A stretch of 63,935 nt of DNA from an uncultured Anaerolineales bacterium. GTDB taxonomy: Bacteria; Chloroflexota; Anaerolineae; Anaerolineales; Villigracilaceae. The number at the start of each line of letters is the position of its first letter. The first letter of the stretch is position 1. The position numbers were made by a program, and so were the translations under genes. The stretch spans positions 1 through 63,935 of the forward strand of contig CALGPL010000003.1 of NCBI GenBank assembly GCA_937960595.1. The letters are read 5' to 3'. The notes beneath the pieces were generated by a model. It did no database searches, was not told where the DNA came from, and worked only from the letters and a program-made list of their open reading frames with translations. Shown here one piece after another: positions 8,623 through 17,995 of this stretch.

Positions 8623-10254
8623 TCAGCGCCCAAGCCGGATTTGGGAACGAGGGGAAAAGCCGCGCCGGCGGCCGCGCAGCGCCCAGAGCAGCATGACCAG
8701 GCCCAACAGCAGCAGACCGGAACCGTAGCACAACAACAGCGGCGATTCGACCCGCGGCCGGTCGCGCCCGGCGGGGGCGGGCGTGGGCGAGGGTGTTTCG
8801 TCCGCTCCGCCGCGGAGCGGTGACGGCGGCGTGGGGCTGTCGGCGGCGGTCGGGCTGGGGGTGGGCGAGACGGCCGGGGCCGGGAGGGTGGGGGTCGGGC
8901 TGGCGGTGCGGCCGGGAGTCGGGCTGGGGCGCGCCGGCAGGCCGGGGGGCAGGACGCTGGGCAGGGGCGTGGGGGTCGGCGGCCGGTAGAGGGTCAAGAT
9001 GGCGGCGTCCATTTGAATCAGTCCGGCGCCGAAGGATTGATCTGGGCCGGCCGGGCCGAGGTCGAGGGCGGTCGATTCCATCAGCCATTCGATGTTGTCG
9101 GCCGAGCCGCAGCCGGGCATGCCGCGCAGGATGGCGGCCAGTCCGGCCACGTAGGCGGCGGCCTGGGAGGTGCCGTCGCGGTTCAGGTAGACTCCGCCGG
9201 GCGAGGTGGAAAAAATGTCGTCGCCGGGGGCGGCTAAATCAATTTCCGGGCCGACCGCCGAGAAGGGTGCCAGACCGTTGGCCGGGTCGGTGGCCGAGAC
9301 GGCGATGACGTGGTCGTAACGGGCCGGGTAAAGCACACCGCCGCCCCAGGTGTTGCCGGCTGCGGCGACGATGACTACGTCGGCAGCGTGGGCGTAGGCG
9401 ATGGCGTTCTCGACCAGGCTGGAGGGGTTGACGCTGCCGACGCTCAGGTTGATGATGTGGGCGCCGTTGTCGGTCGCCCAGACGATTCCGGCGGCCAGGT
9501 TGGCAAAGGTCCCCGAACCGGCGCTGTTGAGCACCTTGACCGGCATCAGGCGCGCCCCCCACGAGACGCCCGCCACGCCCAGGCCGTTGTCGCTGCTGGC
9601 GGCGGCGATGCCCGCCACGTGCGTGCCGTGACCGTTGTCGTCATTGGGGGGCAGGGCCGGGTTGAGGAGGTTGCGCCCGGCGACCAGTTTGGCGCTCAGA
9701 TCGGGGTGGCCGAGGTCGATGCCGGTGTCCACGATGGCGATGACGACCGCGCTCGAGCCGGTCTCGTAGTCCCAGCCTTGCGGGGCGCGGATGGCGGGCA
9801 GGCCCCACTGGTCGCTGGCGTAGTAGGGGTCGTTGGGGATGCGGTCGGCGAGGTAAACCGTGCCGTTCGGCTCGGCGTACTCTACGCCGGGGCAGTCGGG
9901 CAGGGCGGCGAGGGCGGCCTGCTGCGTCCCGGCCGGCAGGCGCACCAGCAGGGCGCTCAGGGCTTCCAGCCGCTCGGCCACGATTCCCTGGACGGCTTGC
10001 AGGCAGGCGGCCAGGGCCGCTTCGTCTGCCGCGGGCAGGAGGCCGAGGATGATTTCGTCTGCATCATACCCTTCGAGGGCGGCGGCCTCGGGCTGGAGCG
10101 ACGCTTCCGGCGTCGGGCTGGCCTCGGGCGTGGCCGAGTCATCTGCCGGGCCGGCAGCCGACGCGGCGGCCGCGCTCCAACAGGCCAGGACGAGGAGCAG
10201 GACGGCCAACAGCGGCGGCAGACGGCGGGCGCGGTTTCTCATCTCCCCTTTCAT
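8623..10254 (-). CDS. Subtilisin-like serine protease (S8) with C-terminal membrane anchor
   Basis: 543 residues. Signal peptide (LLAVLLLVLACWSAAAASA), a propeptide rich in Ala/Leu, then a peptidase S8 domain with Asp176 (AIVDTGIDLGHPD), His209 (NGHGTHVAG), Asn301 (AAAGNTWGGG) and Ser363 (DGTSQAAAYVAG). A long Pro/Thr/Ser linker (about 425-500) leads to a single hydrophobic helix (LLLLGLVMLLWAL) followed by RGRRRG, so the protease is probably tethered on the outer face of the membrane. It is the third exported peptidase in a row. The ATG at 10254 has no clear ribosome site; ATG 10242 lies directly after GGGGAG, too close to be convincing. All catalytic residues are visible. Confidence 0.93.
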   Translation of the reverse strand: MKGEMRNRARRLPPLLAVLLLVLACWSAAAASAAGPADDSATPEASPTPEASLQPEAAALEGYDADEIILGLLPAADEAALAACLQAVQGIVAERLEALSALLVRLPAGTQQAALAALPDCPGVEYAEPNGTVYLADRIPNDPYYASDQWGLPAIRAPQGWDYETGSSAVVIAIVDTGIDLGHPDLSAKLVAGRNLLNPALPPNDDNGHGTHVAGIAAASSDNGLGVAGVSWGARLMPVKVLNSAGSGTFANLAAGIVWATDNGAHIINLSVGSVNPSSLVENAIAYAHAADVVIVAAAGNTWGGGVLYPARYDHVIAVSATDPANGLAPFSAVGPEIDLAAPGDDIFSTSPGGVYLNRDGTSQAAAYVAGLAAILRGMPGCGSADNIEWLMESTALDLGPAGPDQSFGAGLIQMDAAILTLYRPPTPTPLPSVLPPGLPARPSPTPGRTASPTPTLPAPAVSPTPSPTAADSPTPPSPLRGGADETPSPTPAPAGRDRPRVESPLLLCYGSGLLLLGLVMLLWALRGRRRGFSPRSQIRLGR

Positions 10255-10498
10255 AGCAAACTCTGCCGATTAAGTCAAGTCGGTCAAGTTGGGGATTGCT
10301 CACCAAGGGCGGCCAAAATTCTTCCTGCCCTCGGCGGACATAGCCGCGGAAACGGTCGGGTGACGAAAAAGAAACGCTTCGCGAAATTCGCGGCTGCAAA
10401 TTCGCCGACGGGGCAGACGCCAAATTGTAATGAGATTGCCAGGCAACCCCCCTTTGTCTTACTTGCTTGTCTGGGCGGCTGGTGATAAACTTTTAACG

Positions 10499-12094
10499 AT
10501 GACGATTTCTGTTTTGGTGGTTACGCTGGACAAGGTTTTCGGCGAACTGCTCCGTCAGGGGCTGGAGGAGACCCGCCGGTTTGTCGTGCGCGTGACGGGG
10601 CAGAGCAACGCGGCCGTTGCCTACGCGGGCGAGACGGGCGTGCTGCTGGCCTTCTTGGACGCCGAACAACTCGACGACGACATCCTCCTGGTCGGCAAGC
10701 GGCTGCGCGAGGCCAGTCCGGGCATCAAACTGGTCATCGTCTCCGAAAACGGCTGGCAGGCGGCGGTGGAGGATCTCAGGCCGGATGGACATCTTTCCAA
10801 GCCCTTCTATCTGCCCGACTTGTTAGAGATGACGTATCGCTTTTTCCCCGAGAAGACTTCTGCCAGCCAGGAAAAGCAGAAGCCGTCCTCTGTCCGCTCG
10901 CAGGTTGAGTTGCCCTGGCTGACCGATGTCAACCGTGCTGCCCAACACCTGACCCGCCTGACGCTCGAATCGTCGGCCCAGGCGGCGCTCATCACCCGCG
11001 AGGACAGCCTGTGGGCCTATGCCGGGCAACTGCCACAAGAGGCGGCCCGAGAGGTGGCCGAGACGGTGGCCCGCTATTGGGACCGCCAGGAGCAAAGTGA
11101 CCTGGTCCGTTTCGTCCGTTTGCAGACGACCAACGCCGAGCACATGCTCTATGCCACCGGCCTGGCGAAGGGCGTGGTGCTGGCGCTGATCTTCGACGCC
11201 GAGACGCCTTTCAGCACCATCCGCAGCCAGGCGACCAACCTGGTGCGTTTGCTCTCCACCTCGACGGAGGTCGACTCCCAGGCGGTCGGCTTGAGCGAGG
11301 AGGAACAGGCGGCGGCAGTGGCCGACATTCTCAGCGATGTCCCCCCGCCCAATCCGCCCAAGACGCCGGAACTGCCGGTGGGCATCAGCCGCGTCGCCGG
11401 CTTGGAGGGGCCGCTGCCGGAGTCGCCGCGCTTCAGCCGCGAAAGTTCGCCGGCGGTGCGCCTGGCGCCGCTGACCGAGACCGGCGTGGAGGAAACCCGC
11501 CGCAGCGAGGTCGACCCGACTGCCGAGACGCGCCGACACCCCGTCGAGGAGATCGAACCGACGGCGGTCACGCGTCAGTCGCGGGCGCAGAAGAAGAGAA
11601 GCCAAACGCTTGAAACCGCCTCGCCGGCCGCGTCTCAGCCGCGCTCCATTCCCGAGGTGGCCCGCAAGATCGTCCTGGAGCCGGCCTCGCCCTCGGTCTA
11701 CAATTTGAGTTATGCCTGCCTGTTGATCCCACGCTTCGCCCAGCACCATCTGACCGGCGATCTCTCTGAACGGCTGGGGGAGTGGCTGCCGGAAATTTGC
11801 GTCGCTTTTGGCTGGCGGCTGGAGCAGATTGCCGTTCGGCCCGACTATCTGCAGTGGGTGGTCAACGTCCCGCCGGCCACCTCGCCCGGTTATCTGATGC
11901 GCATCCTGCGCCAGCATACCTCCGAGAAAATCTTTGCCGAGTTTCCGCGCTTCAAGAAGGAAAATCCCTCCGGTGATTTCTGGGCTCCGGGTTACCTGAT
12001 CATGGGCGGCGCCAACCTGCCGCCGCCTCAACTGGTCAAGGAATTCATCGCCCAGACGCGTCAGCGTCAGGGCATTTCGCAGCCGCTGCGCTAA
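10499..12094 (+). CDS. REC-like / Roadblock-like protein with a C-terminal, apparently inactive IS200-type (Y1, TnpA) domain
   Basis: 531 residues from ATG 10499, chosen because MTISVLVVTLDKVFGELL begins a receiver-like fold; the upstream in-frame ATG at 10430 has no ribosome site. Residues 1-120 resemble a response-regulator receiver (Lys retained in LSKPF). Residues about 145-260 look like a Roadblock/LC7 dimerisation fold (AALITREDSLWAYAGQL). A charged linker follows. Residues about 401-520 align with IS200/IS605 TnpA throughout: TGDLSERLGEWLPEICVAFGW, VNVPPATSPGYLMRIL, TSEKIFAEFPRFKK, GDFWAPGYLI. The usual PDHVHLLV reads PDYLQWVV (both HUH histidines lost at 450 and 452) and the catalytic Tyr position reads Phe516 (VKEFIAQ). 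I infer an exapted, probably nucleic-acid-binding or structural module in a regulator; function unknown. Confidence 0.8.
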   Translation: MTISVLVVTLDKVFGELLRQGLEETRRFVVRVTGQSNAAVAYAGETGVLLAFLDAEQLDDDILLVGKRLREASPGIKLVIVSENGWQAAVEDLRPDGHLSKPFYLPDLLEMTYRFFPEKTSASQEKQKPSSVRSQVELPWLTDVNRAAQHLTRLTLESSAQAALITREDSLWAYAGQLPQEAAREVAETVARYWDRQEQSDLVRFVRLQTTNAEHMLYATGLAKGVVLALIFDAETPFSTIRSQATNLVRLLSTSTEVDSQAVGLSEEEQAAAVADILSDVPPPNPPKTPELPVGISRVAGLEGPLPESPRFSRESSPAVRLAPLTETGVEETRRSEVDPTAETRRHPVEEIEPTAVTRQSRAQKKRSQTLETASPAASQPRSIPEVARKIVLEPASPSVYNLSYACLLIPRFAQHHLTGDLSERLGEWLPEICVAFGWRLEQIAVRPDYLQWVVNVPPATSPGYLMRILRQHTSEKIFAEFPRFKKENPSGDFWAPGYLIMGGANLPPPQLVKEFIAQTRQRQGISQPLR

Positions 12095-12113
12095 AGAAGA
12101 TGGAAAATCCGCC

Positions 12114-12139
12114 GCCCCGTTTCCCTGAAGAGACGGGGC
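12114..12139 (+). terminator. Intrinsic terminator after the REC/TnpA-like gene
   Basis: GCCCCGT (12114-12120) pairs with ACGGGGC (12133-12139) and is followed directly by TTTTTG. It lies 20 bases past the stop codon and separates this gene from polA. Confidence 0.8.
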
Positions 12140-12181
12140 TTTTTGATTTCCTATCCCTTCGCCGGTTGCGTCCACTTGCGG

Positions 12182-12187
12182 TAGAAT
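12182..12187 (+). promoter_or_regulatory. -10 box (TAGAAT) of polA, leaderless-type spacing
   Basis: TAGAAT lies 9 bases before the polA ATG (12197), and no Shine-Dalgarno sequence lies between them. Transcription would begin at or next to the start codon. No good -35 is visible. Confidence 0.4.
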
Positions 12188-12196
12188 CAAACTGTC

Positions 12197-15010
12197 ATGC
12201 CTCCCAACCTCTATTTGATTGACGGCCACGCCCTGGCCTACCGCATGTACTTTGCCCTGACCGGCTACGCCCCCGGCGCGGCCACCCGCTGGCAGACCTC
12301 CAAAGGCGAGCCGACCGCCGGCGTCTACGGCTTTGCGCGTGAACTGATGCGCCTCTACGAGCAGGATAAGCCCGACTATCTGGCCGTCGCCTTCGATACC
12401 GGCAAGACCTTTCGCGATGACCTCTTCCCCGAATACAAAGCCACCCGCGCCAAGATGCCCGACGACCTGCGCCCGCAGATGGAGCGCATCCGTCAGATCG
12501 TGGACGCCTTCAACGTGCCGCGCCTGGAAGTGGAAGGCTTCGAGGCCGATGACGTGCTCGGCTCGGCCTCCCGCTGGGCCGCCGGGCAGGGGCTGGGCGT
12601 CAAGATCATCACCGGCGACCGCGACTTGCTCCAGTTGGTGAACGAGCGGACGGTTGTCTATCTGGCCGGCGACGACCAGACCTACATCACCGCCGAAGAC
12701 GTGTTCAGGAAACTCGGCGTCCGCCCCGAGCAGGTGGTGGATTACAAGGCCCTGGTGGGAGATAAATCCGACAACATCCCCGGCGTGCCGGGCGTGGGTG
12801 AAAAGACGGCCGAGAGCCTGCTGGCCCGCTACGGCACGCTGGACGCCATCTATGCTCATCTGGACGAGATCGAGCCGCGCTGGCGGGGCAAACTGGAAGC
12901 GGGCCGCGACCTGGCCTATCTGAGCCGCGACCTGGCCCGCATCCGCACCGACGTGCCTCTGCGCCTCGACCTCGAGCAGGCGCGTCCCGATGCTTTCGAC
13001 CCGGCGCGGGTCGAGGCCCTCTTCCGCGAACTCGAATTCCGCTCGCTGCTCGACAAACTGCACAAATTGACCGGCCTCTCTGCCCCTCCCGCCGCCGGGA
13101 CGCAGTTGAGCCTCTTCGGCGAGGGGATGCCGGCCCCGGCGCCGTCCGCGCGGCCGGCAGAGATCGAGGTCGCGTCTGCGGCGGCGGGCGTCCAGGTCCG
13201 GCTGGTCGATTCGCCCGAGGCGCTGCAATCCTTGCTGGCGGCGCTCTCCTCGGCAGCCTGTCTCTCCTTCGACACCGAAACCACCTCCACCGATGAAATG
13301 ACGGCCCGTTTGGTGGGGATCGCCCTGGCCTGCCGCGAGGGGGAGGGCTGGTACCTGCCGGTCGGTCATCAGGCCGGGGCGCAGTTGCCGCTCGAACAAG
13401 TCCTGGCGGCCCTGCGCGGCCCGCTCACCGACCCGCGCCTGCCGAAGATCGGCCATCACCTGAAGTACGATTACATCGTGCTGGCCCGGCATGGCCTGCG
13501 CGCCGCCCCCCTGGCCTTCGACACGATGGTGGCCGAATGGCTGCTCGACCCGGCCTCGCGCAACCTCGGGCTGAAGAACCTGGCCGCCGCCCGCCTCGGC
13601 CTGGAGATGACCCACATCGAAGACCTGATCGGCTCGGGCAAGAACCAGCGTTCGATGGCCGAGGTTGCCATCTCGGCCGCGGCCGCCTATGCCGCCGCCG
13701 ACGCCGAAGCCGTCCTGCGCCTCAAACCCGTGCTGGAGGCCGAACTGGCCCGCTTCCCAAAATTGCCCTCCCTCCTGGCCGAGATCGAGATGCCCCTCCT
13801 GCCCGTCCTGGCCGAGATGGAAATGGCCGGCGTGGCCCTCGACCGGGATTTCTTCGCCGCCTTCTCGCAGGAACTCAGCCGGCGCATGGCCGATCTCGAA
13901 ACGCAGGTCTATCAGGCGGTTGGCAAGACTTTCAATATCAACTCCACCCAACAGTTATCCGACGTGCTCTTCGGGACTCTGCGCCTGGCGCCGCCCGACC
14001 GCGGCCGCAAGACCGCCTCCGGCCACTATTCCACCGCGGCCGGCGTGCTGGAAACCCTCAGCGGCCAACACCCCGTGGTGGACCTGGTGCTGGAGTACCG
14101 CGAACTGGCCAAACTCAAATCCACCTCTGTGGATGCCCTGCCTGCCCAGATTCATCCCCAGACGGGGCGGGTGCATACCTCTTTCAGCCAGACGGCCGTG
14201 GTCACCGGGCGGCTTTCCTCCTCCAACCCCAACTTGCAGAACATCCCCATCCGCACCGAACTGGGACGACGGGTACGGCGCGGCTTCATCGCCGGGCCGG
14301 GCAACGTGCTGCTCTCGCTCGATTACTCGCAGATCGAACTGCGCATTGTCGCCCACCTGTCTGGCGATGAGGCCATGCTCTCTGCCTTCCGCGCCGAGCA
14401 GGATATCCACGCTGCCACGGCCGCAGCCATCTACGGCGTCCCGCTCGAGGCGGTGACGAAGGAACAGCGCCGTCATGCCAAGGCGATCAACTTCGGCCTC
14501 ATCTATGGCATGTCGGCCTTTGGGCTGACGCGTTCCACCGAACTGACCCTGGCCGAATCGGAAGAGTTCGTCAAGGCCTATTTCCGCCAGTTCCCGCGCG
14601 TCAAGGAATACCTGGACGGCCTGCGCCGCGAAGCGCGCCAAAAGGGCTACGTCGAGACCCTGCTCGGCCGGCGGCGTTACTTCCCGGCCCTCAAAGGGAC
14701 GCTCAATCAGGCGCTGCGCAACCGCGAGGAGCGCGAGGCCATCAACGCTCCCATTCAGGGGACGGCTGCTGATATAATGAAGATCGCTATGATTCGCATC
14801 CCGCCTGCCCTGACCGCCGCCGGCCTGCGCGGCCAGATGCTCCTCCAGGTCCACGATGAACTGGTGCTGGAATGTCCACAGGCCGAAACGGACGAGACCG
14901 CCCGGCGGGTTGCCCAAGTGATGGAGAACGCTTATCCCCTCTCCATTCCTCTGACCACCGAGGCCCGCTGGGGTCTCAATTGGGACGAAATGAAACCGGT
15001 CGCGCACTGA
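12197..15010 (+). CDS. polA: DNA polymerase I
   Basis: 937 residues, the usual length for three-domain PolA. Residues 1-290 are the 5'-nuclease (LIDGHALAYRMYFAL; GDKSDNIPGVPGVGEKTA). Residues about 330-520 are a 3'-5' exonuclease with the DxE motif intact (Asp359, Glu361 in FDTETTSTD), so proofreading is expected. The polymerase domain has motif A DYSQIELRIVAHLSGD (Asp709), motif B RRHAKAINFGLIYGMSAFGL and motif C LQVHDELVLE (Asp887). It fills gaps in repair and removes Okazaki primers in the cytoplasm. The TPR gene begins 12 bases after its stop, so the two are probably co-transcribed. The start codon has a -10-like box just upstream and no ribosome site. Confidence 0.98.
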   Translation: MPPNLYLIDGHALAYRMYFALTGYAPGAATRWQTSKGEPTAGVYGFARELMRLYEQDKPDYLAVAFDTGKTFRDDLFPEYKATRAKMPDDLRPQMERIRQIVDAFNVPRLEVEGFEADDVLGSASRWAAGQGLGVKIITGDRDLLQLVNERTVVYLAGDDQTYITAEDVFRKLGVRPEQVVDYKALVGDKSDNIPGVPGVGEKTAESLLARYGTLDAIYAHLDEIEPRWRGKLEAGRDLAYLSRDLARIRTDVPLRLDLEQARPDAFDPARVEALFRELEFRSLLDKLHKLTGLSAPPAAGTQLSLFGEGMPAPAPSARPAEIEVASAAAGVQVRLVDSPEALQSLLAALSSAACLSFDTETTSTDEMTARLVGIALACREGEGWYLPVGHQAGAQLPLEQVLAALRGPLTDPRLPKIGHHLKYDYIVLARHGLRAAPLAFDTMVAEWLLDPASRNLGLKNLAAARLGLEMTHIEDLIGSGKNQRSMAEVAISAAAAYAAADAEAVLRLKPVLEAELARFPKLPSLLAEIEMPLLPVLAEMEMAGVALDRDFFAAFSQELSRRMADLETQVYQAVGKTFNINSTQQLSDVLFGTLRLAPPDRGRKTASGHYSTAAGVLETLSGQHPVVDLVLEYRELAKLKSTSVDALPAQIHPQTGRVHTSFSQTAVVTGRLSSSNPNLQNIPIRTELGRRVRRGFIAGPGNVLLSLDYSQIELRIVAHLSGDEAMLSAFRAEQDIHAATAAAIYGVPLEAVTKEQRRHAKAINFGLIYGMSAFGLTRSTELTLAESEEFVKAYFRQFPRVKEYLDGLRREARQKGYVETLLGRRRYFPALKGTLNQALRNREEREAINAPIQGTAADIMKIAMIRIPPALTAAGLRGQMLLQVHDELVLECPQAETDETARRVAQVMENAYPLSIPLTTEARWGLNWDEMKPVAH

Positions 15011-15022
15011 CGAGAGAACCCT

Positions 15023-17341
15023 ATGCCTGGACGCCAAGACCTCTATCAAAAAGCCATGAACGCCGGCCACTCGGCCGCCTGGGATCAGAACTGGCAGAAT
15101 GCCGCCGACTTCTACCGCAAAGCGTTGGAGGAGTTTCCCGACGATCCCAAGGCGCTGACCAATCTCGGCCTGGCTTTGTACGAATTACAGCAATACGAGG
15201 AAGCGCTCAAAGCCTATCAGCGCGCTGCCCAACTTTCCCCCGCCGATCCTGTCCCGTTCGAAAAGGTGGCGCAACTCTCCGAGCGGACCGGCAACCTGCC
15301 TCAGGCTGTCGAGGCGGCCATGCAGGCGGCCGAACTCTACATCCGGGAACGCAACCCCGACAAGGCGATCGAGAACTGGCTGCGGGTGACCACCCTCGAC
15401 CCGGAACATGTGGCGGCCCACTCGCGCCTGGCGCTCGTCCATGAGCGGCTCAACCGTCCCGAGCAGGCGGTGACGGAGTACCTGGCGGTGGCCAGCCTGC
15501 TGCAACGTTCGGGCGCTGCCGACCGGGCGGCGGAGATGATCGGGCGCGCCCTGCGTCTCGTCCCCAACAGCCCGGCAGCCAAACAGGCCCAAACCCTGCT
15601 CAAGAACGGGCAGTTGCTGCCCAAACCGATGCGCCCGAAGGGCGGCACCGGGCCGCTGCGCATGGCGCAGGTCAAACAGATCGAGGTCCGCACCCGGCCG
15701 GCCGAGTCGGGTCTCGACCCGGTGGCCGAAGCCCGTCAGAAGGCGCTGACGCGCCTGGCAGAGGTCCTCTTCGACCTGTCCGACGAGAGCAGCGAGTCGG
15801 CCCTTTCGAAGCGCGGTTTGCAGGCCATCGTGCGCGGCACCGGTCCGCTATCCTTGCAGCGCGGCGAACTGACCCAGATTGTGATGCACCTGGGCGAGGC
15901 CATCGATGCTCAGACCAACAACAAGGAAGAACAGGCCGCCGAGGAACTGGAAAAAGCCCTCGAACTCGGTTTTCGCGAGCCTGCCCTGTATTTCAATCTG
16001 GGCGTCCTGCGCGCCAAAGGCGGGCGTCTCGAAAGTGCCTTGCGCCATCTCCAGCATGCCGTCAAACACGTTGACTTTGCCCTTGGCGCCCGCCTGTTGA
16101 TGGGGCAGATTTATCTGCAGTTGGGCCGCCTCTCCGAAGCGGTGACCGAGTACCTGGAAGCCCTGCGCCTGGCAGATACCCTGGTCGTGCCGCCCGACCA
16201 GGCGGACGAAATCAGGCAGTTGTACGAACCCTTGATCGAGTCTCTGTCAGAGAACGCCAACCTCGATCGGCAGCAGCAGTTGATCAAGAATATCGAGCAG
16301 TTATTGCTGCGGCCCAACTGGCGGGCGCAAATGTTGCAGGCGCGTGAGCAACTTCCGAAAGCGTCGGAGGGCGCGCCGGCCCTGCCGCTGGCCGAAGTCC
16401 TGGCGCAGGCCCAGTCGAGTCAGGTGATCGAGGCGATTGGCAAAGTTCACCAACTGGCCCGCGTCGGGCGGCTGCGCTCGGCCATGGACGAGGCGTTTCA
16501 TTCCCTGAAGTATGCCCCCACTTACCTGCCGCTGCATACTCTGATCGGCGAATTGCTGATTCAGGAGGGACGCATTCCCGAGGCCATCGCCAAGTTCACG
16601 GTGGTGGCGCAGGCCTACAATGTGCGCGGCGAGTCCAGCCAGTCGGTCAATCTGCTGCGGCGGATTGTCCAGATTGCCCCGATGGACCTGGCCGCGCGCG
16701 GCCGTCTGATCGAGCATCTGGTAGCGCGCGGCCAGGTGGATGAGGCCATCGGCGAGTACCTCGACCTGGCCGATATTTACTACCGTCTGGCCGAACTCGA
16801 CATGGCCCGCAAGACCTACACCACGGCCCTGCGCCTGGCTCAACAGGGCGGCGCCGACCGCGCCTGGAGCATCAAACTCCTCCAGCGCATGGCCGATATT
16901 GACATGCAGCGCCTCGACTGGCGGCAGGCCCTGCGAGTCTACGAGCAAATCCGCACGCTCCAGCCGGATGACCTGAGCGTGCGCAAGAATCTGGTGGAAT
17001 TGAATTTGCGCTTGAATCAGTCGGCTCAGGCGGCTGCCGAATTGGAAAGCCTGGTGACCCATTTGGAAAGCACCGGCAAACGAGCGCAAGCGATGACTTT
17101 GATGGAGGAATTGGTCCACGAGAATCCCTCTCAGCCGGTGCTGCGCCGTTTTCTGGCCGAGGAGTATCGTCAGGCAGGGCGCATTGCGGATGCTGTAGAT
17201 CAGTTGGATCAGATGGGTGATTTGCTGCTCGATTCGGGCGATACAGCGGGGGCCATTCAGGCGATCGAGACCATCATTGCGCTCAATCCGCCCAATGTGC
17301 AGGATTACATCGGCGTGCTGGCAAAATTGAAGGGCGGGTGA
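15023..17341 (+). CDS. Large TPR-repeat protein
   Basis: 772 residues made largely of tetratricopeptide repeats. Examples are WQNAADFYRKALEEFPDDPK, LGLALYELQQYEEALKAYQR, LGVLRAKGGRLESALRHLQ and LGRLSEAVTEYLEALRLAD. There is no signal peptide or membrane helix, so it is probably a cytoplasmic scaffold or adaptor. Two repeat-rich blocks (about 1-190 and 285-770) flank a less regular segment with basic and Gly residues (MRPKGGTGPLRMAQ). It starts 12 bases after polA behind GAGAG and probably shares its transcript, but nothing in the protein indicates a DNA-repair role. Partner proteins cannot be predicted. Confidence 0.9.
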   Translation: MPGRQDLYQKAMNAGHSAAWDQNWQNAADFYRKALEEFPDDPKALTNLGLALYELQQYEEALKAYQRAAQLSPADPVPFEKVAQLSERTGNLPQAVEAAMQAAELYIRERNPDKAIENWLRVTTLDPEHVAAHSRLALVHERLNRPEQAVTEYLAVASLLQRSGAADRAAEMIGRALRLVPNSPAAKQAQTLLKNGQLLPKPMRPKGGTGPLRMAQVKQIEVRTRPAESGLDPVAEARQKALTRLAEVLFDLSDESSESALSKRGLQAIVRGTGPLSLQRGELTQIVMHLGEAIDAQTNNKEEQAAEELEKALELGFREPALYFNLGVLRAKGGRLESALRHLQHAVKHVDFALGARLLMGQIYLQLGRLSEAVTEYLEALRLADTLVVPPDQADEIRQLYEPLIESLSENANLDRQQQLIKNIEQLLLRPNWRAQMLQAREQLPKASEGAPALPLAEVLAQAQSSQVIEAIGKVHQLARVGRLRSAMDEAFHSLKYAPTYLPLHTLIGELLIQEGRIPEAIAKFTVVAQAYNVRGESSQSVNLLRRIVQIAPMDLAARGRLIEHLVARGQVDEAIGEYLDLADIYYRLAELDMARKTYTTALRLAQQGGADRAWSIKLLQRMADIDMQRLDWRQALRVYEQIRTLQPDDLSVRKNLVELNLRLNQSAQAAAELESLVTHLESTGKRAQAMTLMEELVHENPSQPVLRRFLAEEYRQAGRIADAVDQLDQMGDLLLDSGDTAGAIQAIETIIALNPPNVQDYIGVLAKLKGG

Positions 17342-17420
17342 GGCCAGCGGTTTCTTTCATCCATGTTCGGCTGCGGCCGGTTGGATTTCCCTCTGACGGG
17401 GTAGGGGGAAGGGCAGACCG

Positions 17421-17993
17421 TCACTTTCGCCCAAACAAACTGAAAGTCGCCGACTTCTCCGGCGGCGGGAAGAAGCCGCGCTCGGTGGAGCGCACCTCCT
17501 CGATAGAGATGAACGTCTGAGGGGTGATTTGACGGATGATGCCCAGCACCCGTTCGACGTCGCGGCGGCGGACAATGGTGTAGATGACGCTCACCGGCCC
17601 GGCGCTGCCCTGACCGTCCAGCCGGGTGATGCCAAAGCCGGCATCGTGCAATGCCTGGAGCAGGGGGACGGGGTCGTCGCGGACGATGAGACGAATCAGG
17701 TAGGTGCCGAGCGCCAGCCGCCCCTCCAGCCAGATGCCGACGTAGTTGCCGGCTGCGAAGCCGGCCGCGTAGCCCAAATAGGCGACCAGGTTCTGCGCCG
17801 ATTTGACCAGTTGCGCCAGCGCCGCTACCCAGATGAAGACCTCGATGAAGCCCAACAGCGGAGCCAGATGGCGCTGCCCGCGCGAGGTAAAAATAATCCG
17901 CAGTGTGCCAAGCGAAACGTCAATCACCCGCGCCACGAAAATCAGGATGGGCAAGATGACCCAGGCGTTCCAGTCGAAGGCGCTTGTGTCCAT
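17421..17993 (-). CDS. UPF0316 / DUF2179-type membrane protein
   Basis: 190 residues. The N-terminal half has about three hydrophobic helices (WVILPILIFVARVIDVSLG, LLGFIEVFIWVAALAQLV, AAGFAAGNYVGIW). The C-terminal half is a soluble DUF2179-like domain (LIVRDDPVPLLQALHDAGF, YTIVRRRDVERVLGIIRQI). This architecture matches the UPF0316 family, whose function is not established; the soluble domain is often thought to sense a ligand. It begins 2 bases after the stop of the opine-dehydrogenase-like gene, with CTGGAG in the end of that gene as ribosome site, so the two are translationally close and share a transcript. Confidence 0.85.
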   Translation of the reverse strand: MDTSAFDWNAWVILPILIFVARVIDVSLGTLRIIFTSRGQRHLAPLLGFIEVFIWVAALAQLVKSAQNLVAYLGYAAGFAAGNYVGIWLEGRLALGTYLIRLIVRDDPVPLLQALHDAGFGITRLDGQGSAGPVSVIYTIVRRRDVERVLGIIRQITPQTFISIEEVRSTERGFFPPPEKSATFSLFGRK

Positions 17994-17995
17994 GC

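Noticed and set aside
10823-13951. A 1,042-codon open frame on the minus strand over the REC/TnpA-like gene and polA
   Set aside because: It crosses two well-supported genes and a terminator and contains no known motif.
14770-14791. TGATATAAT followed by an in-frame ATG inside polA, like the leaderless genes
   Set aside because: The motif is part of the conserved codons for ADIMKIAM in the polymerase domain, so its sequence is explained by the protein. It could give a short internal product, but nothing supports this.
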